Positions 9,091 to 17,545 of a stretch of 64,000 nt of DNA are shown in pieces. A program made the translations under genes and the position numbers. Numbering within the stretch: position 1 is the first letter of the stretch; every line of letters begins with the position of its first letter. The stretch is from positions 3,474,548-3,538,547 of the forward strand of contig OY282352.1 of NCBI GenBank assembly GCA_958295495.1. Reading direction: 5' to 3'. The notes beneath the pieces are model-generated. The model was not told where the DNA came from, did not search any database, and was given only the letters and a program-made list of their open reading frames with translations. The DNA comes from an uncultured Latescibacterota bacterium (GTDB lineage Bacteria > Latescibacterota > UBA2968 > UBA8231).

Positions 9091-9840
9091 TTACAGGCTG
9101 TAGCCGGCCGCCGCGGCATCCGCGTAAAAGATCTGTACGGTCTCTAGCGAGAACTGCCCCAGTTCCTTGCCCAAGGTCGGCAGCTTTTTGATGATGTCGC
9201 TGGTGCAGGTGATGATGTGGCAGCCGATGCTGTCGGCCTGAACGACATTGTACACCTCGCGGGGGCTGGCCCAGATGAGTTCGGCTTGGGGATTGGGCGC
9301 GAGCAACTCGACCGACTCGGCCATCACCGGCATGTAGTCTAGCCCGGCGTCGGCGATGCGGCCGGCAAAGACCGACACGCAGCACGGTGCCCCGCCCTCG
9401 ACTGCGGCCGCCACTTCTCGCACTTGGTCGAGCAGAAAGAGCGCCGTGACGTTTACCTTGATCCCGTCTTGAGACAGCCGGTTGACCAAGTCGTAGCTGA
9501 CCTCGCCCTTGGTGTTGCTGACGGGAATTTTGGCGTACACGTTTTCGCCCCACGTGGCGATCTCGCGGGCTTGGCGCTCCATGGCGCCGAACTCGTCTGA
9601 AAAGACCTCAAAAGAAATGTGGCGATCGGGAATGGTCGCGACGATGTCGTGGGCAAAGGTTCGGTAGTCGGTGACGCCCGCTTGGCGCATCAAGGTGGGA
9701 TTGGTCGTAAACCCGGAGACTAGCGGGTTGGCATAGCTCGCCAGCATACTTTCGCGGTCGGCCCCGTCGGCAAAGACCTTGACCGCGAGGTCGGCGGCGG
9801 ACTTTTCGTACGCGAGCACTTGCGAAGTGAGAGTGGTCAT
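9091..9840 (-). CDS. Transaldolase family protein
   Basis: A 249-residue TIM-barrel class I aldolase of the short transaldolase/fructose-6-phosphate aldolase type. The strand GFTTNPTLM near residue 43 and the Schiff-base Lys in VYAKIPVSNTKGE (about residue 105) are diagnostic, as are VNVTALFLLDQ and ISVFAGRIAD-like CVSVFAGRIADAG. A ribosome site AAAGGAG precedes the ATG. It is the first gene of a probable transaldolase-SIS-polyprenyl synthase unit and diverges from tolC across a 182-base AT-rich spacer. Whether it is a true transaldolase or a sugar-modification aldolase in polysaccharide synthesis cannot be decided. Confidence 0.9.
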   Translation of the reverse strand: MTTLTSQVLAYEKSAADLAVKVFADGADRESMLASYANPLVSGFTTNPTLMRQAGVTDYRTFAHDIVATIPDRHISFEVFSDEFGAMERQAREIATWGENVYAKIPVSNTKGEVSYDLVNRLSQDGIKVNVTALFLLDQVREVAAAVEGGAPCCVSVFAGRIADAGLDYMPVMAESVELLAPNPQAELIWASPREVYNVVQADSIGCHIITCTSDIIKKLPTLGKELGQFSLETVQIFYADAAAAGYSL

Positions 9841-9943
9841 AGCATCGCTCCTTTAGATTCGTGATAGGCTTAAGTCTATAAATATTAAATGTTAAACATA
9901 AAACCCGCCGCCGAAAAATGGCCGCGGGTCCGGCGCGGTGCGG

Positions 9944-9972
9944 TTGGCTTTGCAAAACGCGTATTGTATAAT
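9944..9972 (+). promoter_or_regulatory. Sigma-70 promoter for tolC-like gene
   Basis: TTGGCT (9944-9949) and a perfect TATAAT (9967-9972) are separated by 17 bases. Transcription would begin near 9979, leaving about a 45-base leader before the tolC-like start. The neighbouring stretch 9870-9900 is AT-rich and probably carries the divergent promoter of the transaldolase gene, whose elements are less clear. Confidence 0.7.
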
Positions 9973-10023
9973 TACAGGTAACTGCTGCATCTTACTTGCC
10001 ATCCAATAAGAAGGGACTCTGTG

Positions 10024-11463
10024 ATGAAATACCAATGGGCATTGGTCGGTTTGCTGATTGCCACCACCTGCTCCACGGCCGATGTCCTCTCGCTGCAAGA
10101 GTGCATCGACTTGGCCATGCAAAACAACTTGCAACACCAAATAAACCAACAAACCCTAGCCAGCAACCGCACCCAACTGACGGCGGCGCGCGCGCCCTTT
10201 GGCTTCAACATGAACGCCGATGTCACCGCCCCTAGCTTCACTGGGCTGAGCGATACTCAAGAAAATATCGCCCTCGAAACCCGAGTTCGCGAAGAGAGTA
10301 GCGATGTCTCTTACATAGGTAACCTGCGCATGACCCAGCGCCTGCGTTACCTCGGCCAATTCACGCTGACCACTGTGGCCCTGCGCCGCGACTTCTCGTC
10401 CAGTCGCCGTGCCAACTTCCTCGACTATTCGGGTTCGACGCGCCTTCTTTACGAGCGCGATCTACTCGGCCAGCCCAGCGAGGAAATCGCGCTCAAGCGC
10501 GCCGAGCACAGCCTGCAAAGCGCACGCCTCAACTTCGACCGCCAGCAGCTCCAGCTAGAGGGCCAAGTCATCGACGATTACTACGGTTTAGTGCAAAGCG
10601 TCCGCGAGCTCGAAATAGAGGAACAGCGCTTAGCTCAGTCGCGCGCCAATTTGGAGCTGGCCCAGCGAAAGTTTGAGGTCGGCCTCATCGCCGAAGTGGA
10701 AGCCCTGCGCCTACAGGTGGAGATGCTGCAGGCCGAGGCCACCTATGACCAAGCCCAAACCAATATCGAATCGCGCCGCGACATTCTCCGCGAAACCCTC
10801 GGACTCGATGTGTGGGCACCACTCGAAATTGACACCGAGGTCCAGTACGAGATTTATCCCATCGATGCCCAACGCGCCCTTGAAATCGGCTTGGCGCGCC
10901 GCACCGACATGAAACGAGCCGAGATTTCCGCGGAAATCCGCGCGTTGGAATTAGAAGATACCCGCCGCCGCAACGGCATTAACGCGACTTTCGGTGCCAA
11001 TGTCAGCATGCGGGGGCACGGCAGCGAACTCGGCGATATCAGCGACAATTTCGAGCGCAATCGCTGGGGAGTTGACCTGCAGATAACCCTGCCACTGATC
11101 GACGGCGGCCAGAGGCGCGCCAACGTCAGCCAAGCGCACATCGCCTTGGAGCAAAGTCGCCTCACCCGCGAGCAGCAGCGCCGCCAAATCATCCAGCAGA
11201 TCCGCGACGCCACGCGCCGCGTCCACGAGGCCGAGCGCCAGATCGACCTGCGCCAAGCCGCCCTTCAATTTGCCCAACGCACCTACGATGTCGAGCAGAG
11301 CCGCTTTGAACTCGGCTTGGCCGACAGCCAGCAATTGCTCCAAGCCCAAGGCAATTTGACGCAGGCCCAGATCAACGCCCTAGGCGCGGTCATAGGCTAC
11401 CAGCGCCAGCTCAAAAACGCGCGGCTCGCCACCATGGCCGAACTCAAAGAACTAGCGCCTTAG
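10024..11463 (+). CDS. TolC family outer-membrane channel protein
   Basis: A 479-residue outer-membrane efflux/secretion channel subunit. A short signal peptide (MKYQWALVGLLIATTCSTA) precedes LSLQECIDLAMQNN, the typical first helix of the family. Two long heptad-rich helical halves follow, each with an OEP-type repeat (ARLNFDRQQLQLEGQVIDD in the first; QAHIALEQSRLTREQQRRQ in the second), and DLQITLPLIDGGQRRANV marks the second beta hairpin. The start is taken as ATG 10024, with AGAAGGGA 8 bases upstream; GTG 10021 is also possible. No inner-membrane pump or adaptor gene is adjacent, so it may serve several transporters. It ends at a bidirectional hairpin shared with the converging DksA-like gene. 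Confidence 0.93.
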   Translation: MKYQWALVGLLIATTCSTADVLSLQECIDLAMQNNLQHQINQQTLASNRTQLTAARAPFGFNMNADVTAPSFTGLSDTQENIALETRVREESSDVSYIGNLRMTQRLRYLGQFTLTTVALRRDFSSSRRANFLDYSGSTRLLYERDLLGQPSEEIALKRAEHSLQSARLNFDRQQLQLEGQVIDDYYGLVQSVRELEIEEQRLAQSRANLELAQRKFEVGLIAEVEALRLQVEMLQAEATYDQAQTNIESRRDILRETLGLDVWAPLEIDTEVQYEIYPIDAQRALEIGLARRTDMKRAEISAEIRALELEDTRRRNGINATFGANVSMRGHGSELGDISDNFERNRWGVDLQITLPLIDGGQRRANVSQAHIALEQSRLTREQQRRQIIQQIRDATRRVHEAERQIDLRQAALQFAQRTYDVEQSRFELGLADSQQLLQAQGNLTQAQINALGAVIGYQRQLKNARLATMAELKELAP

Positions 11464-11485
11464 CTTCCCAATCCCGATCCAAATA

Positions 11486-11533
11486 CAAAGGCGGCCCAAG
11501 TTTCTCAAAACAAACTTACTTAGGCCGCCTTTG
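11486..11533. terminator. Bidirectional hairpin terminator
   Basis: An 11-bp perfect stem, CAAAGGCGGCC with GGCCGCCTTTG, is extended inward by an AAGTTT/AAACTT pairing. It lies between the converging tolC-like and dksA-like genes. Short A and T stretches flank both arms, so it could stop transcription in both directions. Confidence 0.7.
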
Positions 11534-11564
11534 GTTCGGCTCGAATAACGCGCGGATTAAGCGC

Positions 11565-12053
11565 CTATCTGTCGTCTTCTGAATCCATCAGAGGATGCGA
11601 GAACTCTTCTATGTCCCCGCCAAACATCCGCCGCGAGCGCAGCCGGGTATAGGACGGAATCTGGTTTTGCTCCTCGGCCTCTTGACAGGATACGCACAGC
11701 CGCGCCGTAGGTAGGGCCTCCAAGCGCGGCTTGGGAATAAACGGGCAGGTTGGACACATGTTTAAGGGCTTTTCGAGGCAGGCTTCGCACTTGCCATAGG
11801 TCGTGGTATCCAGCTTCTCGAGCGCCAGCACGACCTCCTCCAGCTCGCGGCGCTCGGTATCCCCCAAAGCCACCAAAAGCTCCATGGCCCCGGCCTCAAC
11901 TGCTCGGTCGAGATCGTCGGCCTTGGGATCTTGCAGTTCGTCAATCTCGTGCTCGGTGCCGTCCAGATCGCTGAGCAACTCCGCGCGACGCACCAAGAGC
12001 TTCTTCTTTATTTGCTCTCGCTCTCGCTTGTTGAGAGCCACCTTTTTGCCCAT
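11565..12053 (-). CDS. DksA/TraR C4-type zinc finger protein
   Basis: A 162-residue regulator of the DksA/TraR family. These bind the secondary channel of RNA polymerase and alter initiation, often with ppGpp. The N-terminal coiled coil is Lys/Arg/Glu-rich and includes DLDRAVEAGAMELLVALGD near residues 65-85. The zinc-finger region is unusual: instead of two CxxC pairs it has three (CEAC, CPTC, CVSC), with an inserted PLNMCPTCPFIPKP before the conserved RLEALPTARLC. The start was placed at the ATG with AAGGAGAAGGGA upstream rather than 14 codons further out. Polymerase binding is inferred from the family. Confidence 0.88.
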   Translation of the reverse strand: MGKKVALNKREREQIKKKLLVRRAELLSDLDGTEHEIDELQDPKADDLDRAVEAGAMELLVALGDTERRELEEVVLALEKLDTTTYGKCEACLEKPLNMCPTCPFIPKPRLEALPTARLCVSCQEAEEQNQIPSYTRLRSRRMFGGDIEEFSHPLMDSEDDR

Positions 12054-12099
12054 AGTTCCCTTCTCCTTTAACCGGCTCCAAAGCCAGTGAATCACCTGT

Positions 12100-13872
12100 T
12101 CAAATGCCCGCCATCTGCAAGCGAAAAACCGCCGTGCCCAGCGGCCCCAACTCCGCGGCGAGCCGCCCGTTGGCCAGCGTTGGGACCGCCTCCGCCTGCC
12201 CGTAGAGCACTTCGGCCCGCCCCATAGGCGGCAAGCCTGCTAGGCGCAAATCGAGCCGCCGCGGCTCTTCGGCGACATTGACGGCAAATACGTAAAAATC
12301 GCGCTTGTATTCTTTGACTGCCACTTCGACGCCGCCACCAGCCGATTGGGCCCCCAAGCTGTGCGCCTCCTGCAAGAGCACCGGCTCTAACTCGGCAAGC
12401 TCGGCCGCGAGGCGCTGCACTTCTCGCCACAGGGCCAAGGGCTGGATGTGGCGTTCGTGCTCCTCGCAATAGCGATAAAAAAACACTCCTTTGGCCCCCC
12501 CGACTAGCCCTTGGTAGATCATGTTCCGCAACTCGCTCGCCGTTGGCGAGCGCGCCCAATGCTCCACGCCGCCAAAGGCCTGGGCGATCAACCAGACTGG
12601 CTTTCGCTCCAGCAAGGTCCAGCGCGCCTGCTGCATATAGTCGCCCACCTGAGTGATGGGATAATTCGGAATCGGATAGACATCTATGGCCAGAATATCG
12701 CTGGCGTCCGAGTATGCGGCGTAGGTGTGCGACCGGTTGTTGACTAAATAGACCGGATGATATGGATCGAGTTCCCGGATCAGTTCGTATATCGCCAAGG
12801 CCGACGCAGGGGCCATCTTGGTCTCGGCTGGCTCGTCAACCAGATACCATGCCAAGAGCGCCGGATGCTGGCGATAGCGTTTGACGAGGGCGGCAATGGC
12901 CCGATAATCCGGCTCGGGCTTCCGCCGGGCGTACTCGGTCAACTCTAGGAGTATCTGCATCCCCTCTACGGCTGCCACGTCCATGAGCGAGGCGACCTCT
13001 TCCCCGCGCAGCTTGTAGAAGTAATCCCCGGAGTTAAAGTGCAGACGCCGCATCGAGCCGAGGTCCTTAGCCCGCAGCCAGTACAGTCCAATGGGAAAGA
13101 ACGGCTCGCCATCGACGAGCAAGGACTGGCTGAACAGGTCGATTTTCACCTCTCGTGCGGCCGGTGCGAACTTCTCGCAGACCACCGCCAGCGAATCCGC
13201 ACCCCCGACCGGCGCCAGCCACCGCGCCGCCAGCCAATAACGCCCCTCGGGCAAGGCGTATGCGGCAAAGGCCCCTGAGACCTCCTGCCCGACCATGTTT
13301 ACATCCACGCGGTCCAAGACCTCGACGCCGCGCCGCAACTCGACCGTCACGGGGATGGTCGTATCACCGCGGCGATTGCGCCGCAGCCGGAAGCGAATCT
13401 CATTCTCTACGGTGTAATACGAGCGATCACCCAAAAGCTCCCAAGCGGGCCGGGCAAAGAGGCGCAAATCTTCGACAGTATGGATGGGTGTGCCGAGCTC
13501 TGGATCGTACAGCCGCAGGGCCGCGCGGTGTATGCCGACTTCTTCCAACCGATACGGCAGCGCATAGCGCACAAGACGCCCCTGTGGCACCTGCAACCGG
13601 TGCTCGACCGTGCGCTGCTCGCCCGCAGGGGTTTCCCATTCCAGCCGAGCTGTCAGCAGGCGCGAACCAGTACCCGGCCTGAACAACTGCAAGTCGAGCA
13701 GGTTGTCGCCTACTACGGGTAGCTGTTCTTGGATGATCTGGACCGTCGGCGCATCGGGCGTCGTCTTGGGGGCCATCTGCCCGCAAGCACTTACTAGGGC
13801 GAACAGGACAAAGTAAAAGGGCCGAGAGACAGCTTCCCTCGGCCCACCCCTCGGTAGCAATCGCTCTTTCAA
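12100..13872 (-). CDS. Lipoprotein with glycoside-hydrolase-like (GH2/GH42-type) barrel
   Basis: A 590-residue exported lipoprotein. The N-terminus has a basic region and a hydrophobic stretch ending in ALVSACGQ, a good lipobox. Residues about 40-250 look like beta-sandwich domains. From about residue 255, LLVDGEPFFPIGLYWLR marks the start of a TIM-barrel module as in GH2/GH42-like proteins. ALLAWYLVDEPAETK contains a plausible acid/base Glu, and VWLIAQAFGG and GVFFYRYCEEH fit later strands. A terminal beta domain follows. The start is TTG, overlapping the upstream UVR-motif gene as TTGA, so translation is probably coupled. The substrate is unknown; catalytic competence is not proven. Confidence 0.75.
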   Translation of the reverse strand: MKERLLPRGGPREAVSRPFYFVLFALVSACGQMAPKTTPDAPTVQIIQEQLPVVGDNLLDLQLFRPGTGSRLLTARLEWETPAGEQRTVEHRLQVPQGRLVRYALPYRLEEVGIHRAALRLYDPELGTPIHTVEDLRLFARPAWELLGDRSYYTVENEIRFRLRRNRRGDTTIPVTVELRRGVEVLDRVDVNMVGQEVSGAFAAYALPEGRYWLAARWLAPVGGADSLAVVCEKFAPAAREVKIDLFSQSLLVDGEPFFPIGLYWLRAKDLGSMRRLHFNSGDYFYKLRGEEVASLMDVAAVEGMQILLELTEYARRKPEPDYRAIAALVKRYRQHPALLAWYLVDEPAETKMAPASALAIYELIRELDPYHPVYLVNNRSHTYAAYSDASDILAIDVYPIPNYPITQVGDYMQQARWTLLERKPVWLIAQAFGGVEHWARSPTASELRNMIYQGLVGGAKGVFFYRYCEEHERHIQPLALWREVQRLAAELAELEPVLLQEAHSLGAQSAGGGVEVAVKEYKRDFYVFAVNVAEEPRRLDLRLAGLPPMGRAEVLYGQAEAVPTLANGRLAAELGPLGTAVFRLQMAGI

Positions 13873-14639
13873 GGCGACCTGCCGACTTGCTCGGTCTCGA
13901 GCGAACGCAAGCGGTCCCGGAGCGAAGCGGCCAACTCGAATCGATCCGCCTCAACCGCGGCCTGTAAATCGGCCGTCAGCCGCTCGCGCAACGTGCGCGG
14001 TCGAGTGCTCTCCACCTCGCCTTCCCACCCGCGCAAAAAGAGCAACTCAGGGCACTCATCGAGCTGGTCCAATTGACCAATCTTGGCGAGGAATGCCTCG
14101 ATTTCGGCGATGCCCCGGCGGATCTCGGTTAGGGCCTCGGTGTGGGCCTCGGCCTCTAGACAGGCCAGTGCTCGTGCCTGCACCCGATGCGCCGTGACAA
14201 AGACGCGGTATTGTTCGGCTAACTGGCGGTCTTCGGCGTATTCGGCGTATTCGTAGCACAAGTCGAGGATGGCGAGGTTGTGCTTGGCGTCCTCTTCGGC
14301 CCGCTCGTATTCCTTCAGTTCAAAAAAACCGATCCGCCGCCAGTAGTATTTCATGGCCTCTTGGGCCAGCTCGGAACAATCCTCGTGCGAGAGGCTAAAG
14401 GTGCCTGGGCCGTGCGCTTCCTCCCACTCGCGTCGCTTTTGGCAATAGTAATCCAACAGCGACCCATAGCCGTGCGGGCGGAGCGCGTCGGGACGGCCCC
14501 GCCACTCTAGCTGCATCAAGCCCAGATCCATGCGAATTTGGAGCTTTGCGCTGCCATTGCCGCCTCGTATCTTGCGCACACTTAACTCGCCTGGGGCGTA
14601 TTTCCACTCGCCGAGGATCGGGCCGATATCGCTTTCCAT
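13869..14639 (-). CDS. UVR-motif protein of unknown function
   Basis: A 256-residue soluble protein. The last 40 residues match the UvrB/UvrC interaction motif (LRERLTADLQAAVEADRFE followed by LAASLRDRLRSLE), which also occurs in McsA and Clp-associated proteins. Residues 1-70 read like a compact beta domain (LQIRMDLGLMQLEWRGRPDALRPHGYGSLLDYY). A helical TPR-like middle (residues 85-200) contains ELKEYERAEEDAKHNLAILD. The first 70 residues are a pattern I have seen in environmental UVR proteins but cannot name. It is translationally coupled (4-base overlap) to the downstream lipoprotein gene. Function not assigned. Confidence 0.75.
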   Translation of the reverse strand: MESDIGPILGEWKYAPGELSVRKIRGGNGSAKLQIRMDLGLMQLEWRGRPDALRPHGYGSLLDYYCQKRREWEEAHGPGTFSLSHEDCSELAQEAMKYYWRRIGFFELKEYERAEEDAKHNLAILDLCYEYAEYAEDRQLAEQYRVFVTAHRVQARALACLEAEAHTEALTEIRRGIAEIEAFLAKIGQLDQLDECPELLFLRGWEGEVESTRPRTLRERLTADLQAAVEADRFELAASLRDRLRSLETEQVGRSP

Positions 14640-14814
14640 AATGGGTGAAAACCTCGAACTATACTTGGCCTTTAGGCCGGGGGGTAAACAGGCGAACCAA
14701 GCGCCGCGTACCCGCCCTCAACCGGGCGGGCGGGCCTATCGCGCATCTCGTGATTTTTCGGCTATTTTCGGCTAGAATCGTCTTATTATATGCGCTGGGC
14801 GTACCCTTGTCAAC

Positions 14815-15663
14815 TCACGGGCGGGAGGCCGTGGAATCGGCTTTTATGGCCGGCGGAACCCCGGTGATTTCGCCTATTATGACCAGTAGCTCCCGGCGCA
14901 AGGTCGGGCTTACGCGCAGGCTGTCTAGGTAGTTTTCAATCACCGGAATGGCGTCCGTCCCCACCGCTGTAATAGCCTGATGGGTTAGGGTGCGCTCCTC
15001 GGGCGTGGGGTCGTATTCCATCTGCGTAGGCTCGATGGGCGTGCCGAACATGCTCACCCGGGGCTGGCCCCCCTCCCCAAAGGGATCCAATCCCACGTTT
15101 GGATAGCGCCGCGGGCCGCCTGTGGAGTCGGCGTCCAGCCGTCCGTAGGGCCCGTAGGGGAAGGGTCGCTCTTCGCCGGTGAACACCCCCCGGCGGGTTC
15201 GCTGCTCAGAGCGCAGGGTGAGGATGTCGTAGTAGCCGAGGGCTTTGACCAAAATTTCAGCCGCCTTGGTCCCCCCCAGCTGCCCAAGCGCTTCAACGGC
15301 GGCCATCCGCAGCTCGGCGTCGGCCGTATTGAGCGAGCGATCGAGCAGCCTCCCTATATCGAGGGCCGCGCTCTGGTCGCCGATGGTGCCCAAGGCGCGG
15401 AGCGCGTCCTGCTTGAGCGTGGTGCGCTGGTCGTAGTCTTGAAGCGCCATTTTCAGCACCGGCACGGCACGCGGATCGCCGATCTCGCCGAGAATGCGCG
15501 CGGCCTTGCGCCGCGTGGCATAGGGATAGTCATGGCGGGAGACGATCTCCATAATCCGATCTAACTGCGCGTGGTCGCCCTCCTGATAAAGCTTGTGCAT
15601 CTGGTTGACATTCGTGCAACCCAAGGGGGCCAAAACGACCGCCACAAGCGCGATTCTATACAT
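14815..15663 (-). CDS. HEAT-repeat lipoprotein
   Basis: A 282-residue exported protein. A short signal (MYRIALVAVVLAPLGC) ends in a lipobox, giving a lipid-anchored N-terminus. Residues 35-145 contain three or four HEAT/PBS-lyase-like helical repeats, seen as ATRRKAARILGEIGDPRAVP, KQDALRALGTIGD and ELRMAAVEALGQLGG. A Pro/Gly-rich low-complexity linker (residues 165-225) leads to a last helical piece ending in LRRELLVIIGEITG. Such repeats make protein-binding scaffolds. It is flanked by a 175-base spacer downstream and is divergent from the Mrp gene. No specific partner can be inferred. Confidence 0.85.
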   Translation of the reverse strand: MYRIALVAVVLAPLGCTNVNQMHKLYQEGDHAQLDRIMEIVSRHDYPYATRRKAARILGEIGDPRAVPVLKMALQDYDQRTTLKQDALRALGTIGDQSAALDIGRLLDRSLNTADAELRMAAVEALGQLGGTKAAEILVKALGYYDILTLRSEQRTRRGVFTGEERPFPYGPYGRLDADSTGGPRRYPNVGLDPFGEGGQPRVSMFGTPIEPTQMEYDPTPEERTLTHQAITAVGTDAIPVIENYLDSLRVSPTLRRELLVIIGEITGVPPAIKADSTASRP

Positions 15664-15746
15664 GGCTATCTCCTTTGTCTCTCCCCTTGCCGCGAGGAGT
15701 GCTTTCCTCTATACTTCAAATTTTCCACTACGCAGCAGGAACACCG

Positions 15747-16538
15747 ATGCTCCCCCCCCAAACCCACAACCGCCAACCCATTCCCGGCATTAAAGATACG
15801 CTGGCCATAGCCAGCGGCAAGGGCGGCGTCGGCAAGTCAACGCTCTGCGCCAACTTGGCCGTGAGCTTGGCCCGTCAAGGGCTACAGGTCGGCTTACTCG
15901 ACGCCGACATCTACGGCCCCAACATCCCGGGCCTGCTCGGCCTAGCGGGCCGGCCGGCCGCGGCTGACGGCCGCATCCAGCCCTTGTCCGCACACGGCCT
16001 CAAAGCCATTTCCATGGGGCTGCTAATCGACCCGGGCACCCCGGTCGTGTGGCGCGGCCCCATGCTGGCCAAGATGATGCACCAATTCCTCTTCAACGTC
16101 ACTTGGGGTGCGCTCGATCTCCTGCTCATAGACCTGCCTCCCGGGACTGGGGACGTACAAATCACGCTGACCCAAGTGGCGCCCTTGACTGCGGCCTTGA
16201 TCGTCACCACGCCCTCGGCCATTGCCCTCGAAGACGTGCGCCGCGGCGTCGAGATGTTCCGCCAGACCGAGGTGCCCATCGTCGGCTTGGTCGAGAACAT
16301 GAGCCATTTCCGCTGCGACAACTGCGGTCATGCCGATCCCATCTTTGGAACGGGAGGGGGCCGCGCCACGGCCAGCCGCTTGGGCATTTCCTATCTGGGC
16401 GAAATTCCGCTCGACCCGCTCGTCCGCAGCCAAGCCGACGCGGGCGAGCCGGTCGTTAGAGCGCACCCCCATGCCGAGGGCAGCCAAGCCCTCGCGCATC
16501 TAGCCGCCGCCATCGGCGCTTATTTTCAGCGCGCATGA
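15747..16538 (+). CDS. Mrp/NBP35 family iron-sulfur carrier ATPase
   Basis: A 263-residue P-loop ATPase of the Mrp/ApbC type, which carries and delivers iron-sulfur clusters. The deviant Walker A reads SGKGGVGKSTLCANLA near residue 22; LLDADIYGPNIPGLLG, MGLLIDPGTPVVWRGPM and LLIDLPPGTGDVQ follow as expected. The CDNCG pair near residue 190, which binds the bridging cluster, is intact. The N-terminal DUF59/MIP18 domain of longer homologues is absent, as in many bacterial Mrp proteins. The start was set at the ATG with CAGGA 8 bases upstream. It overlaps the next gene by 4 bases (ATGA), so the two are cotranslated. Confidence 0.93.
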   Translation: MLPPQTHNRQPIPGIKDTLAIASGKGGVGKSTLCANLAVSLARQGLQVGLLDADIYGPNIPGLLGLAGRPAAADGRIQPLSAHGLKAISMGLLIDPGTPVVWRGPMLAKMMHQFLFNVTWGALDLLLIDLPPGTGDVQITLTQVAPLTAALIVTTPSAIALEDVRRGVEMFRQTEVPIVGLVENMSHFRCDNCGHADPIFGTGGGRATASRLGISYLGEIPLDPLVRSQADAGEPVVRAHPHAEGSQALAHLAAAIGAYFQRA

Positions 16539-17545
16539 GCCGCGTCCAAATCGCCTGCGTCGGCGCTGGGTATTGGGGCAAAAACCTAGTGCGCGTCTTT
16601 CGCGACTTGCCCGACGTACATTTGCGCCAAGTCTGCGATGCCAGCCCGGAAATCCGCCGCGCCATCCAGCACCAGTACCCGGAAGTCCCAATCACCGCCA
16701 GCTACGACGAGGTACTCGGCGACGACGCGCTCGACGCCGTAGTATTGGCCGTCCCGGCCACCGACCACTACGAATTGGCCCGCCGCGCCCTAGAGCGGGG
16801 CAAGCACGTGTACGTCGAAAAGCCCATGACCCTCAACGCCGCCACGGCCGCCCACTTGGTCGAATTAGCCGCAGAGCGGGACCGGGTGCTGATGGTCGGG
16901 CACCTGCTGAAGTACCACCCGGCCGTGCAAATGCTGCATGATTTGGTTCGGGAAGGCGCGCTGGGCGACTTGTATTATTTGTACTCCCAGCGCGTCAACC
17001 TGGGCATTGTCCGCCGCGACGAAAACGCCCTGTGGAGCTTGGCACCACACGACATAGCGGTCATCCTGTACCTGATCGGCCAAGAGCCGGACGCCGTCAG
17101 TGCCCGCGGCGAGTGCTATCTGCAACCCGGCATCGAAGACGTGGTCTTTGCCAATTTGCACTTTGCCGACGGCAAGATGGCGCAGATGCAGCTCTCTTGG
17201 CTCGACCCGCACCGCATCCGCCGCCTGACCGTGGTCGGCAGCCGCAAGATGGCGGTCTTTGACGATGTGGAAAGCGCGGAAAAGGTGCGCATCTACGACA
17301 AATCGGCCGAGCGACCGCAATACGACTCCTATGGCGACTCCATCGCGCTGCGCTTTGGCGATGTCGTCATTCCGCGGCTACAAATGTCCGAGCCGCTCAA
17401 GCTGGAGTGCCAGCACTTCGCCGAGTGCGTGCGCACCGGCCAAGCACCCCGCAGCGATGGTCGCGACGGGCTGCGCGTCGTGCGGGTCTTGGAGGCCGCG
17501 CAGGCGTCGCTGCGCCAAGCCGGTGCCCCGGTGTCGCTGCGCTAG
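16535..17545 (+). CDS. Gfo/Idh/MocA family NAD(P)-dependent oxidoreductase
   Basis: A 336-residue two-domain sugar dehydrogenase. The Rossmann motif IACVGAGYWGKN begins at residue 6, and HVYVEKPMTLN provides the conserved EKP near residue 97. GHLLKYHPAVQ and LWSLAPHDIAVILYLIG supply the active-site His region. The overall pattern, including NLGIVRRDENALWSLAPHD, is close to the WbpB/WlbA group, which oxidises UDP-N-acetylglucosaminuronate in polysaccharide synthesis. That suggests a nucleotide-sugar substrate (inference). It is coupled to the upstream Mrp gene, and its 3' end overlaps the converging M23 gene by 4 bases. Confidence 0.88.
   Translation: MSRVQIACVGAGYWGKNLVRVFRDLPDVHLRQVCDASPEIRRAIQHQYPEVPITASYDEVLGDDALDAVVLAVPATDHYELARRALERGKHVYVEKPMTLNAATAAHLVELAAERDRVLMVGHLLKYHPAVQMLHDLVREGALGDLYYLYSQRVNLGIVRRDENALWSLAPHDIAVILYLIGQEPDAVSARGECYLQPGIEDVVFANLHFADGKMAQMQLSWLDPHRIRRLTVVGSRKMAVFDDVESAEKVRIYDKSAERPQYDSYGDSIALRFGDVVIPRLQMSEPLKLECQHFAECVRTGQAPRSDGRDGLRVVRVLEAAQASLRQAGAPVSLR

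Noticed and set aside
14711..14730. CCCGCCC/GGGCGGG hairpin after the HEAT lipoprotein gene
   Set aside because: No T-run follows on either strand and the local GC content makes such stems common, so it is not called a terminator.
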